A stretch of DNA of 9,040 bases from Legionellales bacterium UBA2469 (GTDB lineage: Bacteria; Pseudomonadota; Gammaproteobacteria; Legionellales; Legionellaceae), in NCBI GenBank assembly GCA_002342175.1, contig DDPL01000016.1, forward strand, positions 1-9,040, given 5' to 3'. Position numbers and translations under genes: made by a program. The notes beneath the pieces were generated by a model. That model was not told where the DNA came from. It saw only the letters and a program-made list of their open reading frames with translations, and did not search any database. This document shows positions 1 to 6,686 of the stretch, piece by piece; the first letter of the stretch is position 1; each line of letters begins with the position of its first letter.

Positions 1-46
1 GACATTTTCATGGAGTTTTCACAGCAAAGAACATCAGTTGAAGAAT

Positions 47-64
47 CCAGTTTAGATAAACTGG
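47..64 (-). repeat. Perfect 7-bp hairpin including the tRNA CCA end
   Basis: CCAGTTT and AAACTGG form a perfect 7-bp stem around a 4-base loop, just downstream of tRNA-Ser on the minus strand. The first three bases of the stem are the encoded CCA of the tRNA, so in the precursor the acceptor end could pair with the 3' trailer. The bases after it (ATTCTTC) contain no T-run, so a classical terminator is not supported. Positions 1-46 hold no gene I can identify; they may include the tail of a gene outside the window. Confidence 0.45.
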
Positions 65-149
65 CGGAGAGACAGGGATTCGAACCCTGGGAAGGTTGCC
101 CTTCAACGGTTTTCAAGACCGCCGCAATCGACCACTCTGCCACCTCTCC
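62..149 (-). tRNA. tRNA-Ser, anticodon UGA
   Basis: On the minus strand this reads as an 88-base class II tRNA. The acceptor arm GGAGAGG pairs with TCTCTCC (last pair G-U), followed by G73 and an encoded CCA at 64-62. The anticodon loop is CTTGAAA, with TGA at 115-113, which reads UCA and other UCN serine codons. The variable arm is long (GAAGG-GCAA-CCTTC), as expected for serine, and the T loop is TTCGAAT. Identification is by direct folding and by similarity to the E. coli tRNA-Ser(UGA) layout. No rRNA or other tRNA lies beside it. Confidence 0.97.
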
Positions 150-156
150 GTCGCAA

Positions 157-216
157 ATAATATTATAATTCAGCTGGTTAATGCAACTACTTTTTTAGTT
201 TTTTTATCTTTTTTTT
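157..216 (-). promoter_or_regulatory. Predicted tRNA-Ser promoter with phased A-tracts
   Basis: Read on the minus strand, TTGCAT (186-181) is a possible -35 box. Two overlapping -10 candidates follow: a perfect TATAAT at 167-162 (spacing only 13 bases) and TATTAT at 162-157 (spacing 18). TATAAT would start RNA about 6 bases before the mature tRNA end, while TATTAT would start almost at G1. Directly upstream lie three A-runs of 8, 7 and 6 bases (216-209, 205-199, 196-191) whose centres are about 10.5 and 8.5 bases apart. This resembles an UP element or a bent-DNA activating region. It is inferred from sequence only. Confidence 0.55.
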
Positions 217-283
217 CAAAAACATATCGAGTAAGATGAAATAGTCATCCCTGCTTATACAATAATTAAAATTTGGACTCAAA

Positions 284-526
284 ATGATAAAAAAATTTAT
301 CCCTATTGGATTGTTAATGTTATCTAGCATCTGTAACGCTGCATTGATTTGGGAGAAAGTTGAAGAAGCCAAACCCAATAGTATTAAAGATATTACATTT
401 CGAGCACGTGTTCCCCATGGATGGTTTATCGCTTATGCTAAAAAGAGCTATCATTTAGCCAATGAAACCATCGATTTTGGAACCATGTTTTTTTATCCGG
501 ATGAAAATCATGAATGGACTCTTTGA
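284..526 (+). CDS. Small predicted secreted protein, function unknown
   Basis: An 80-residue protein I cannot assign to a named family. The N-terminus is a clear Sec signal peptide: MIKK, a hydrophobic core (FIPIGLLMLSSI), then CNA before ALIWEK, so cleavage after Ala19 or Ala20 is likely. No lipobox is present. The mature part is only about 60 residues and ends in YPDENHEWTL. A GGA about 6 bases before the ATG is a weak ribosome-binding site. The stop lies 14 codons inside the alternative long frame of the next gene and 17 bases beyond that gene's likely ATG (510), so the two are probably translated together. I infer a small periplasmic protein. The signal peptide and the overlap support it as real, but the function is open. 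Confidence 0.62.
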   Translation: MIKKFIPIGLLMLSSICNAALIWEKVEEAKPNSIKDITFRARVPHGWFIAYAKKSYHLANETIDFGTMFFYPDENHEWTL

Positions 527-1286
527 AAGCATCGTTATTGTTATCATTGGCATGTTGATTGGCAGCACCATCAATATGCTGGTTTATCGACTTCCAATCA
601 TTTTAAAATTGAAAAAATGCCAACACCCATTTGAGCATTTCAATTTATTTTTTCCCCGTTCTCATTGTCCATCATGTCATCACATCATTGCATGTTGGCA
701 TAATATACCCGTTATTAGCTATATCATGTTACGGGGTAAATGCGCGTATTGTCATGCAAGCATTTCCAAACGGTATATTTTTACCGAACTGGCATTCCCA
801 GTTCTGATGCTCGGGATATATATTTTTCATCCCGATTGGCAATATGTATTTTTGGGTACATGGTTTTGCATTTTAACTTATACCATGTCTGCTATTGATA
901 CCGAAATGATGATTCTCCCAGATGTCCTCAATTATATATTATTATGGACGGGCCTATGGATTAACTCTTTTCATTATATTTGCTCACTGGATCATGCCGT
1001 TTATGGGGCGATGATGGCCTATATCAGTTTATGGGCAATTTATCACATCTTCGTAAAACTCACAGGTAAACATGGCTTTGGCTATGGAGATTTCAAATTA
1101 TATGCAGCCATTGGCGCATGGTTTGGTATCACTCAAATCTTTTTCATTCTCATTGTGGCTTGTGTAGTGGGCATTGCTATTGCATTGGTTCAAATGACTA
1201 TCCACAAACATAAAAAATGGAAAGAGCCAATGCCTTTTGGACCGGCTCTTGCTATAGCGGGTTATTTATTTTTATTGTGGAACTAA
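510..1286 (+). CDS. pilD: Type IV prepilin peptidase (PilD/GspO family, A24)
   Basis: An inner-membrane aspartic peptidase that removes the leader peptide from type IV prepilins and type II secretion pseudopilins and, in this family, N-methylates the new first residue. With a start at 510 the protein has 258 residues. The N-terminal hydrophobic segment leads into YRLP (26-29). The cytoplasmic zinc-type domain has two CxxC pairs (Cys53/56 and Cys78/81). The two catalytic aspartates sit in SAIDTEMM (Asp130) and GYGDFK (Asp194), and PFGP (242-245) closes the family pattern, so the enzyme looks intact. The frame is open back to an ATG at 462 (16 more residues), but M510 gives the usual short N-terminus before the first membrane helix; ATG 501 is also possible. 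Ribosome-binding signals are weak, consistent with coupling to the overlapping gene upstream. No pilB, pilC or gsp genes are here. Confidence 0.92.
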   Translation: MNGLFESIVIVIIGMLIGSTINMLVYRLPIILKLKKCQHPFEHFNLFFPRSHCPSCHHIIACWHNIPVISYIMLRGKCAYCHASISKRYIFTELAFPVLMLGIYIFHPDWQYVFLGTWFCILTYTMSAIDTEMMILPDVLNYILLWTGLWINSFHYICSLDHAVYGAMMAYISLWAIYHIFVKLTGKHGFGYGDFKLYAAIGAWFGITQIFFILIVACVVGIAIALVQMTIHKHKKWKEPMPFGPALAIAGYLFLLWN

Positions 1287-1876
1287 ACGACCCCCTCCAG
1301 TCGATATCGTTGTAATTGTTCCATCAAACAAGGTCCTTTTATTTTGATTCTAGAAATGAATTTTGGCAAATAGTCCCAGGCTTCAGCTTTTTCTAAAGCA
1401 TTGGCAATCATTTGATAAGCCTTCATTGGATCCTTCGGTTCTCCCCATCCATTCAAATGACATAAACCCAATAAAAGATGTGCATCAAGGCTTTGTTCAG
1501 AAACTTTAGATATCATCAACAAAGCATGTGCATACATGGCACGATAATCCTTTTTATGTAATTCATTTTCAAATAAACCATCTGATAACCATTGCTCTTT
1601 TGCTGCGGCATGAGCTAAAACTTCCCGACATAACCATAACCTGGCTTTGACATCACCAAGTCGAGCGGCTTTTCGATAAGTTAATTTCTGCATCTCCTGG
1701 GCATAAGGATAATCTTTTAATCCAATACATCTCCCATATAACTTCCCTAATTGGTGATATATTTTAATTTCCTGTTGAAATTTCTGGTCAGAATCATCAT
1801 ATGATTTGACCAATCGAGCTAGTTTTAGTTGAGTAATTAATTTTCTTTCTTTCCGTTTGATTAACCACGAACGCAT
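1283..1876 (-). CDS. Sel1-like repeat protein, function unknown
   Basis: A 197-residue, mostly helical protein without a signal peptide. The clearest motif is one Sel1-type repeat at about 131-164 (DAHLLLGLCHLNGWG, then EPKDPMKAY), matching the A-x-x-LG-x-x-Y/H-x-x-G-x-G pattern with the trailing D-x-x-KA. A weaker helical pair lies at about 65-90 (YRKAARLGDVKARLWLC). Sel1 and TPR repeats act as protein-binding scaffolds; the partner is unknown. The N-terminus is strongly basic (KRKERK). AAGGA at 1888-1884, 7 bases before the ATG, overlaps the stop codon of the membrane-protein gene upstream, so the two form an operon. The 3' end overlaps the convergent pilD by 4 bases. Sel1 proteins are common in Legionellaceae, but I cannot tie this one to a known effector. 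Confidence 0.75.
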   Translation of the reverse strand: MRSWLIKRKERKLITQLKLARLVKSYDDSDQKFQQEIKIYHQLGKLYGRCIGLKDYPYAQEMQKLTYRKAARLGDVKARLWLCREVLAHAAAKEQWLSDGLFENELHKKDYRAMYAHALLMISKVSEQSLDAHLLLGLCHLNGWGEPKDPMKAYQMIANALEKAEAWDYLPKFISRIKIKGPCLMEQLQRYRLEGVV

Positions 1877-1886
1877 TTCAAAATCC

Positions 1887-2348
1887 TTATTGTAATTGTT
1901 GAGGCTGAGAGGACAACATCCAATCTAAAACTTTCATACCGATTAAAATCAGGCCAATGGCCATAAAAACAATTAAAAATGTTTTCTTCGATTCACGAGC
2001 CTTTTGTCGTCGCTCTGGATCAACTGGCATTTCCAAGTCTTCTGGATTAATTTCTAATAATTTGTTATCAATGTGATTTGATGCATATTCAGTGATAAGA
2101 AAACATAAGACTGCAAAACCTACCAAAGATCCCCAAATCCACCAAGCACCTCGTGCGGGATCAATAGCATAATTATCTTGTAACCAATTTATAAATTCAA
2201 AAATAAATAAAGGTATTCCATTAATGTTGTTAAACATCACAAACGGAATTAGATACAAAGCAATGCCAACAGCAAAAAGCCCTAGGACCATGAGTATCAT
2301 GCCTACTAAAAATAATTTACTATTTTGTTGATATCGACTTTTTTCCAT
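1887..2348 (-). CDS. Three-helix inner-membrane protein, function unknown
   Basis: A 153-residue protein not recognised as a named family. Predicted membrane segments lie at about residues 12-39, 68-86 and 122-145. The first loop contains an aromatic stretch around FEFINWLQDNYAIDPARGAWW (split here by position: 50-57, 58-70). The second loop (about 87-121) is polar and charged, with EINPEDLEMPVDPERRQKARESK split across 99-121. There is no cleavable signal peptide. It is followed after 9 bases by the Sel1-like gene and is divergent from ppsR across a 79-base gap. A possible -35/-10 pair on the minus strand (TTGAAA 2383-2378, TATAAA 2359-2354, spacing 18) would give an almost leaderless mRNA, so it is only tentative. 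The operon partner suggests the two products work together at the membrane, which is inference. Confidence 0.72.
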   Translation of the reverse strand: MEKSRYQQNSKLFLVGMILMVLGLFAVGIALYLIPFVMFNNINGIPLFIFEFINWLQDNYAIDPARGAWWIWGSLVGFAVLCFLITEYASNHIDNKLLEINPEDLEMPVDPERRQKARESKKTFLIVFMAIGLILIGMKVLDWMLSSQPQQLQ

Positions 2349-2387
2349 GTCAATTTATACATTTTAGTCTCACTTCTTTTCAACATA

Positions 2388-2407
2388 GCAAATGTAAACG
2401 CATTTGC
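2388..2407 (+). repeat. Perfect 7-bp inverted repeat upstream of ppsR
   Basis: GCAAATG (2388-2394) and CATTTGC (2401-2407) are perfect inverted arms around a 6-base spacer. They end 8 bases before the AAGGA ribosome-binding site (2416-2420) of ppsR. The arms could be an operator in the divergent promoter region or a hairpin in the ppsR leader. No known regulator motif was recognised. Confidence 0.45.
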
Positions 2408-2427
2408 CAAGGTATAAGGAATGATTC

Positions 2428-3249
2428 ATGCCGAACATGCGCACTGTTTTTTTAGTCTCTGATGGTACCGGAATTACCATTGAATCCATGGCGCATAGCC
2501 TATTATCTCAGTTTCCTGATCTTAATTTCTGTTATCAATCCCACCCCTATATCGACACTCCGGAAAAAATGCAATTTGTTGCAGAAAAAATTCAAGAAAC
2601 CTTTACTCAAAGCAAAATAGAGCCTTTGATTTTTGTCACGATGGTCAAAACACAAATGATCGATCAATTTCATCAATTACCTGCCCACGTTTTTGATTTC
2701 TTTACGCCGATGGTGGATGAACTTGAAAGCATTTTAAAAGTCAAAGCTTTAGATGCGATTGGACGCGCGCATGGATTTAATAGTCCTAAACGATATGATC
2801 AACGTATTGATGCAATCAATTATGCTTTAGCCTGCGATGATGGACTAGGCAATAAGGATTATGACAATGCAGATGTTATTTTAGTAGGTGTATCTCGTTG
2901 TGGAAAAACACCGAGCTGTCTTTACATGGCTTTGCAATTTGGGATTTATGCTGCAAATTACCCAATTACGGAAGAATCCATCGATGCCCATCAATTGCCG
3001 CAAATTTTAAAACCTTATAAAAATAAACTATTTGGTTTAACCATTTCACCAAAACGATTGCACCAAATACGCCAGGAGAGAAAACCTCATTCTCGGTATG
3101 CATCTCTTGATCAATGCCAGTATGAAATCAAAAGTGTTGAATCTTTATTTAAATCACAACAAATTCCTTTCCTTGACTCCACATACTATTCGATAGAAGA
3201 AATCTCAACACGTATTTTAAGCCAACAAGAAATTCAACGACGCCTTTAA
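2428..3249 (+). CDS. ppsR: PEP synthase regulatory protein (kinase/pyrophosphorylase)
   Basis: A cytoplasmic bifunctional enzyme of the DUF299/PpsR family. It inactivates phosphoenolpyruvate synthase by ADP-dependent phosphorylation of a threonine and reactivates it by phosphate-dependent removal, so it sets the pyruvate-to-PEP flux. The 273 residues match the usual length of about 270-277. The N-terminus VFLVSDGTGIT (7-17) is the family signature. ALDAIGRAHG (107-116) and ALACDDG (133-139) match the conserved centre. The P-loop is GVSRCGKTP (154-162), followed by YMALQFGIYAANYPI. AAGGA at 2416-2420, 7 bases before the ATG, fixes the start. The P-loop serine seen in E. coli (SRSGKTP) is Cys158 here, probably a normal variant. 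Its target, ppsA, is not in the window. It converges with the methylcitrate operon, which produces pyruvate. Confidence 0.95.
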   Translation: MPNMRTVFLVSDGTGITIESMAHSLLSQFPDLNFCYQSHPYIDTPEKMQFVAEKIQETFTQSKIEPLIFVTMVKTQMIDQFHQLPAHVFDFFTPMVDELESILKVKALDAIGRAHGFNSPKRYDQRIDAINYALACDDGLGNKDYDNADVILVGVSRCGKTPSCLYMALQFGIYAANYPITEESIDAHQLPQILKPYKNKLFGLTISPKRLHQIRQERKPHSRYASLDQCQYEIKSVESLFKSQQIPFLDSTYYSIEEISTRILSQQEIQRRL

Positions 3250-3259
3250 TTAAGGCGTC
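3239..3259. terminator. Hairpin between convergent ppsR and prpD stops
   Basis: GACGCCTT (3239-3246) and AAGGCGTC (3252-3259) form a perfect 8-bp stem around a 5-base loop. The TAA of ppsR (3247-3249) and the TAA of prpD (3252-3250 on the minus strand) touch without a spacer, and the loop carries them. The symmetry would allow it to act on both strands. No T-run follows on either strand, so this is not a textbook intrinsic terminator. It may instead protect 3' ends or stop transcription with Rho. Confidence 0.45.
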
Positions 3260-4668
3260 ATCAACTGGTAAAAATCATCCATTCCAAGGTGATACCAATC
3301 CGGATTGCTTAAAAACTGTTGTTGGATCTCCTGGCAGCGTTTTGCATCAAAAAATTGAGCAATATTTTGCTCAAACTTTTGCTTTAGTAAGGGCAAACCC
3401 TCTTCACGTCGACGCGGATGACCAATGGGATAATGTTTTACAATCCAATCAGTGTGCGTCCCATCTTGAAAATGAATACGTAAACCATTTGCAATAGAAC
3501 GTTTACTCAAATCATAGTAATCCTTGGTAAACGCTGAATCTTCAGTGACAACCATCTTTTGTCTTAGATTTTCGATTTGAGGATGAGACGCTGCATCATC
3601 TTCATAATGATGAGCATTTAATTCGCCGTGAATTAATCCAATTGCAATCATGTACTCTAAGCAGTGATCCCTATCTGCCGGATTTTTTAAAATTCCCTTT
3701 TTACTGATGATACGCATAGAGGGTTCTTGAGTACGTATCTCTATGCGTTCAATATCTTCAATGCGATTTCTTATCAATGAATGCGCTTCGATAGCACATT
3801 CAACCGCAGTTTGAGCATGAAACTCCGCAGGATAAGAAATTTTCCATAGTATGTTTTCCATGACATAATTTCCTAAGGGGCGCAAAAGGTGTAAGGGTTG
3901 ATGTGCAAAAGAAACTGCACTAAAACCCCAAGGCTCTGCAGATAATGCAGAAGGATAGCCCATTTCCCCAGTTTTGGTTATCAATGCTAAACGGACTGCC
4001 CGAGCCGTTGCATCGCCTGCAGCCCACGATTTTCGGGATCCGGTATTCGGCGCATGTCGATAGGTTCGTAAGCTTTGGCCATCAACAAACACTTGTGAGG
4101 CCAACCGCAACAAACCATCCTGATCGAGACCTAGGATTTTGCCACACACCAATGCGCTGGCAAGCTTTACCAAAATCACATGATCAAGCCCCTGTCGATT
4201 AAAGGCATGATTCAAAGCAATAATGCCTTGAATTTCATACGCTTGAATCATCGCATGCAAAACTTCCTGTAAGGTGAATCTTTGTAAACCTTGTCGATGC
4301 ACATAATCAATCGTCGCTAAAATGGCACCACAATTATCCGATGGATGTCCCCACTCTGCCGCGAGCCATGTGTCGTTATAATCTAACCATCTCACCATGG
4401 TACCAATGTTAAAAGCAGCTTGGACAGGATCAAGCTCCCAATCAAATCCAGGCACTCGTGCGCCTTTTGTGCAAACAGCCCCAGGTACCACAGGACCGAG
4501 TAATTTTTTACATGCCGGAAACTTCAAAGCAAATATGCCGCAACCCAAGGCATCTAAAAAACTCCATCCAGCATTTTCAATGGCTGTCACTGAAAAAGCA
4601 GGTGGATTTAATACATAATCAACCAACTGACCTAAAAATGCATCGTAATTTGAGCGAGGATTCATCAT
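3250..4668 (-). CDS. prpD: 2-methylcitrate dehydratase PrpD
   Basis: It dehydrates 2-methylcitrate to 2-methyl-cis-aconitate, the second step of the methylcitrate cycle, in the cytoplasm. The 472 residues compare with about 483 in E. coli PrpD. Recognisable MmgE/PrpD-family stretches are WLDYNDTW (94-101) with GHPSDN (107-112), SRKSWAAGDA (211-220), KISYPAEFHAQTAVE (276-290), NPADRDHCLEYM (329-340) and YPIGHPRRR (413-421). The start ATG overlaps the TGA of prpC as ATGA. A GGAG at 4679-4676, inside the prpC end, sits 7 bases upstream, so translation is coupled. A second ATG follows directly (4665-4663). It is the last gene of prpBCD. A PrpD-type dehydratase is used here rather than the AcnD/PrpF pair found in some gammaproteobacteria; neither acnD nor prpF is visible. 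Confidence 0.95.
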   Translation of the reverse strand: MMNPRSNYDAFLGQLVDYVLNPPAFSVTAIENAGWSFLDALGCGIFALKFPACKKLLGPVVPGAVCTKGARVPGFDWELDPVQAAFNIGTMVRWLDYNDTWLAAEWGHPSDNCGAILATIDYVHRQGLQRFTLQEVLHAMIQAYEIQGIIALNHAFNRQGLDHVILVKLASALVCGKILGLDQDGLLRLASQVFVDGQSLRTYRHAPNTGSRKSWAAGDATARAVRLALITKTGEMGYPSALSAEPWGFSAVSFAHQPLHLLRPLGNYVMENILWKISYPAEFHAQTAVECAIEAHSLIRNRIEDIERIEIRTQEPSMRIISKKGILKNPADRDHCLEYMIAIGLIHGELNAHHYEDDAASHPQIENLRQKMVVTEDSAFTKDYYDLSKRSIANGLRIHFQDGTHTDWIVKHYPIGHPRRREEGLPLLKQKFEQNIAQFFDAKRCQEIQQQFLSNPDWYHLGMDDFYQLMTP

Positions 4669-5780
4669 TTTAAAACTCCAGGATAATCTCTTTCTTTTGG
4701 CCCAATATATTCTGCTAACGGACGAATTAAACGATTATTCGAACGTTGCTCCAATATATGGGCAGACCAACCCGTGATACGCGATAAAACAAATATGGGC
4801 GTAAATAAAGGTGTTGCAATCCCCGCACAGTGATAAGCCACTGCACTATAAAAATCGACATTAGGATGAATGCCTTTTTCACTCATCACAACTTTAGCTA
4901 TCGCTTCTGCAACTCGGTACAAATAAGGCTGTCCGGTCATTTCAGCCATCTCTTTTGCCCACACTTGAATGATTGGTGAACGTGGATCTCCATTTTGATA
5001 AATGCGATGACCAAAACCCATGACTTTTTCTTTATTATCCAACATTTTTTTCACGCCAATTTCAGCCTCATGCGCTGACGAAAATCGAGAAATCAATTCC
5101 ATCGCTGCTTCATTTGCACCTCCATGCAAAGGACCACGCAAGGTTCCAATTGCACTGGTTATTGCAGAATAAAAATCTGATTCTGTCGCAGTTGTAACAC
5201 GTGCGGCAAAAGTAGAGGCATTGAATTCATGTTCAGCATATAAAATTAACGATACATTCAGCATCAATTTAAATATTTCAGGAACTGGTTTGCCATGAAG
5301 CCCAAATAAAAAATGTCCAGCAAAGGATTGTTCATCTCCCATTTTGACATCATGTTTTACATGATGATATTGATACCAATAACTAAGAATACTTGGAAAT
5401 AATGCATACAAACGCTTGGCAATCTGACGACCTGTATCCAGTTGAGGTGCAGCTTCTGGTTCCAGCATTCCTAGAATAGAGCAAGAACTACGTAAGACAT
5501 CCATTGGATGCGCGTTTTTTGGAAAAGCCTGTAAAAATGATTGTAATGATTTAGGTAATTCTTGGGATTTGACGCGTTCTGACTCCCATTTTTCCAATTG
5601 GCGAAGATGAGGTAATTCACCTTCAATTAATAAAAAAGCAACTTCAGAAAATTGAGCTTTTTTTGCTAAATCTTCAATTCGATAACCTCGATAACAAAGG
5701 GTATGGTGACTTGCGCTCACTTGAGAAATTGCTGTTTCACCAGCAACAGTTCCTGCCAATCCTGCTTGCTTTTTATCCAT
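4665..5780 (-). CDS. prpC: 2-methylcitrate synthase PrpC
   Basis: It condenses propionyl-CoA with oxaloacetate to 2-methylcitrate, entering the methylcitrate cycle; enzymes of this type often have some citrate synthase activity. It belongs to the citrate synthase fold. From ATG 5780 it has 371 residues. Key positions are YAEHEFNAST (His184), GPLHGGANEAA (His219), GFGHRIYQNGDPR (His258) and NVDFYSAVAY (Asp309), which cover the catalytic His and Asp residues. The short N-terminus KKQAGLAGTVAGETAIS is typical of methylcitrate synthases rather than the larger GltA. The frame is open to an ATG at 5819, but GGAGAAG at 5793-5787 lies 6-9 bases before ATG 5780, and the longer form would overlap prpB by 38 bases. 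Only one base separates it from the prpB stop. Confidence 0.95.
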   Translation of the reverse strand: MDKKQAGLAGTVAGETAISQVSASHHTLCYRGYRIEDLAKKAQFSEVAFLLIEGELPHLRQLEKWESERVKSQELPKSLQSFLQAFPKNAHPMDVLRSSCSILGMLEPEAAPQLDTGRQIAKRLYALFPSILSYWYQYHHVKHDVKMGDEQSFAGHFLFGLHGKPVPEIFKLMLNVSLILYAEHEFNASTFAARVTTATESDFYSAITSAIGTLRGPLHGGANEAAMELISRFSSAHEAEIGVKKMLDNKEKVMGFGHRIYQNGDPRSPIIQVWAKEMAEMTGQPYLYRVAEAIAKVVMSEKGIHPNVDFYSAVAYHCAGIATPLFTPIFVLSRITGWSAHILEQRSNNRLIRPLAEYIGPKERDYPGVLK

Positions 5781-5781
5781 G

Positions 5782-6651
5782 CTATTCTTCTCCATGCAGA
5801 GCTGATAGAGCCTGCTCATAACGCTCGTAATCTAAAATATCATACAGGCTTTGTCGGGTTTGCATTTGCTCTAACAAACTGGACTGAGTCCCTGTTTTTA
5901 ATATGGTGCTGTATACCTGAAATGCTGCCTTAGACATGGCTCGAAACGCACTCAAGGGATACAATACCAAGTTCGCACCGTGTTGCGCCCATGTATCCAT
6001 GGTATGAATAGGGGTTTTTCCAAACTCGGTGCTATTGACTAAAATAGGTACATCTATAACTTGAGAAACTCGTTCTAAATCTGAAAAATCACGAATAGCC
6101 TCCATAAAAATCATATCTGCTCCGGCTTCTACATAAGAAGATACTCGTTCAATCACATTTTCAATGGATTCAATAGCCAACGCATCGGTTCTTGCCATAA
6201 TGACAAAATCTTGATGTTGTCTAGCGTCAACTGAGGCTTGAATACGTTCAACCATGGTTTGTTGAGAGACGACTCTTTTACCATCACGATGTCCACATCG
6301 TTTATGAAAAGGTTGATCTTCAATGTGAATTGCTGCAACACCTGCTTTTTCCATTTCTCGAATCGTACGTTGAATACTTAAAACGGAACCAAATCCTGTA
6401 TCGATATCGACCAATAAAGGCAAATCTGTACACGATGTTATACGTTGGGCTTCCTCAAGCACTTCTTTTAACGATGTCATCGCCAAATCCGGCAAACCAA
6501 AACAGGCATTAGCAACACCGGCGCCTGAACAATAAAGTGCTAGCGCACCTGCATGTTCTGCAAGTTTTGCACTATAAGCATTAATCACGCCTAAAACGGG
6601 TAGTGCACCTTGACTTGGAATAGCATTCCGAAATTTTAAGCCTGCACGCAT
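5782..6651 (-). CDS. prpB: 2-methylisocitrate lyase PrpB
   Basis: It cleaves 2-methylisocitrate into pyruvate and succinate, the last step of the methylcitrate cycle, in the cytoplasm. It is a member of the isocitrate lyase/PEP mutase superfamily. The 289 residues compare with 296 in E. coli PrpB. The Mg-binding region is VDIDTGFGS (81-89), the catalytic loop is KRCGH (117-121, Cys119), and DFVIMARTDA (148-157) and LYPLSAFRAM match E. coli PrpB closely. AAGGAG at 6663-6658, 6 bases before the ATG, is a strong ribosome-binding site. It is the first gene of prpB-prpC-prpD, with a predicted promoter in the 52-base gap and the end of the preceding gene. Cycle partners outside the window would be an aconitase for the hydration step and a source of propionyl-CoA. 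Confidence 0.96.
   Translation of the reverse strand: MRAGLKFRNAIPSQGALPVLGVINAYSAKLAEHAGALALYCSGAGVANACFGLPDLAMTSLKEVLEEAQRITSCTDLPLLVDIDTGFGSVLSIQRTIREMEKAGVAAIHIEDQPFHKRCGHRDGKRVVSQQTMVERIQASVDARQHQDFVIMARTDALAIESIENVIERVSSYVEAGADMIFMEAIRDFSDLERVSQVIDVPILVNSTEFGKTPIHTMDTWAQHGANLVLYPLSAFRAMSKAAFQVYSTILKTGTQSSLLEQMQTRQSLYDILDYERYEQALSALHGEE
5787..5793 (-). promoter_or_regulatory. Ribosome-binding site deciding the prpC start
   Basis: GGAGAAG, read on the minus strand, sits in the last codons of prpB at the correct distance from ATG 5780. It overlaps or follows the two more upstream in-frame ATGs (5819, 5795), so it supports 5780 as the prpC start and coupled translation. Confidence 0.7.
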
Positions 6652-6686
6652 TCCAAGCTCCTTTTGGATTAATCATGTCTCCTAAC

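Noticed and set aside
1..168. Plus-strand frame 1 open through the tRNA-Ser gene (reads ...LAERQGFEPW...)
   Set aside because: The stretch is the antisense translation of the tRNA, a well-known source of false proteins. No upstream start or domain supports a gene.
187..378. 63-residue minus-strand frame
   Set aside because: It covers the T-rich promoter region and the antisense of the small secreted-protein signal peptide, and ends in a lysine run from the A-tracts.
2881..2940. Cysteine in the PpsR P-loop (SRCGKTP) as a missing key residue
   Set aside because: The Gly, Lys and Thr of the loop are kept. The Ser/Cys exchange is conservative and, as far as I recall, occurs in other gammaproteobacterial members.
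3945..4673. Plus-strand frames of 71-85 residues inside prpD
   Set aside because: They are antisense shadows of conserved prpD coding sequence, without ribosome-binding sites or recognisable domains.
6584..6678. 31-codon minus-strand frame starting at ATG 6678, upstream of prpB
   Set aside because: AGGAG is only 2 bases from its ATG, too close to work well, and the frame runs out of phase into prpB with no leader-peptide-like codon pattern.
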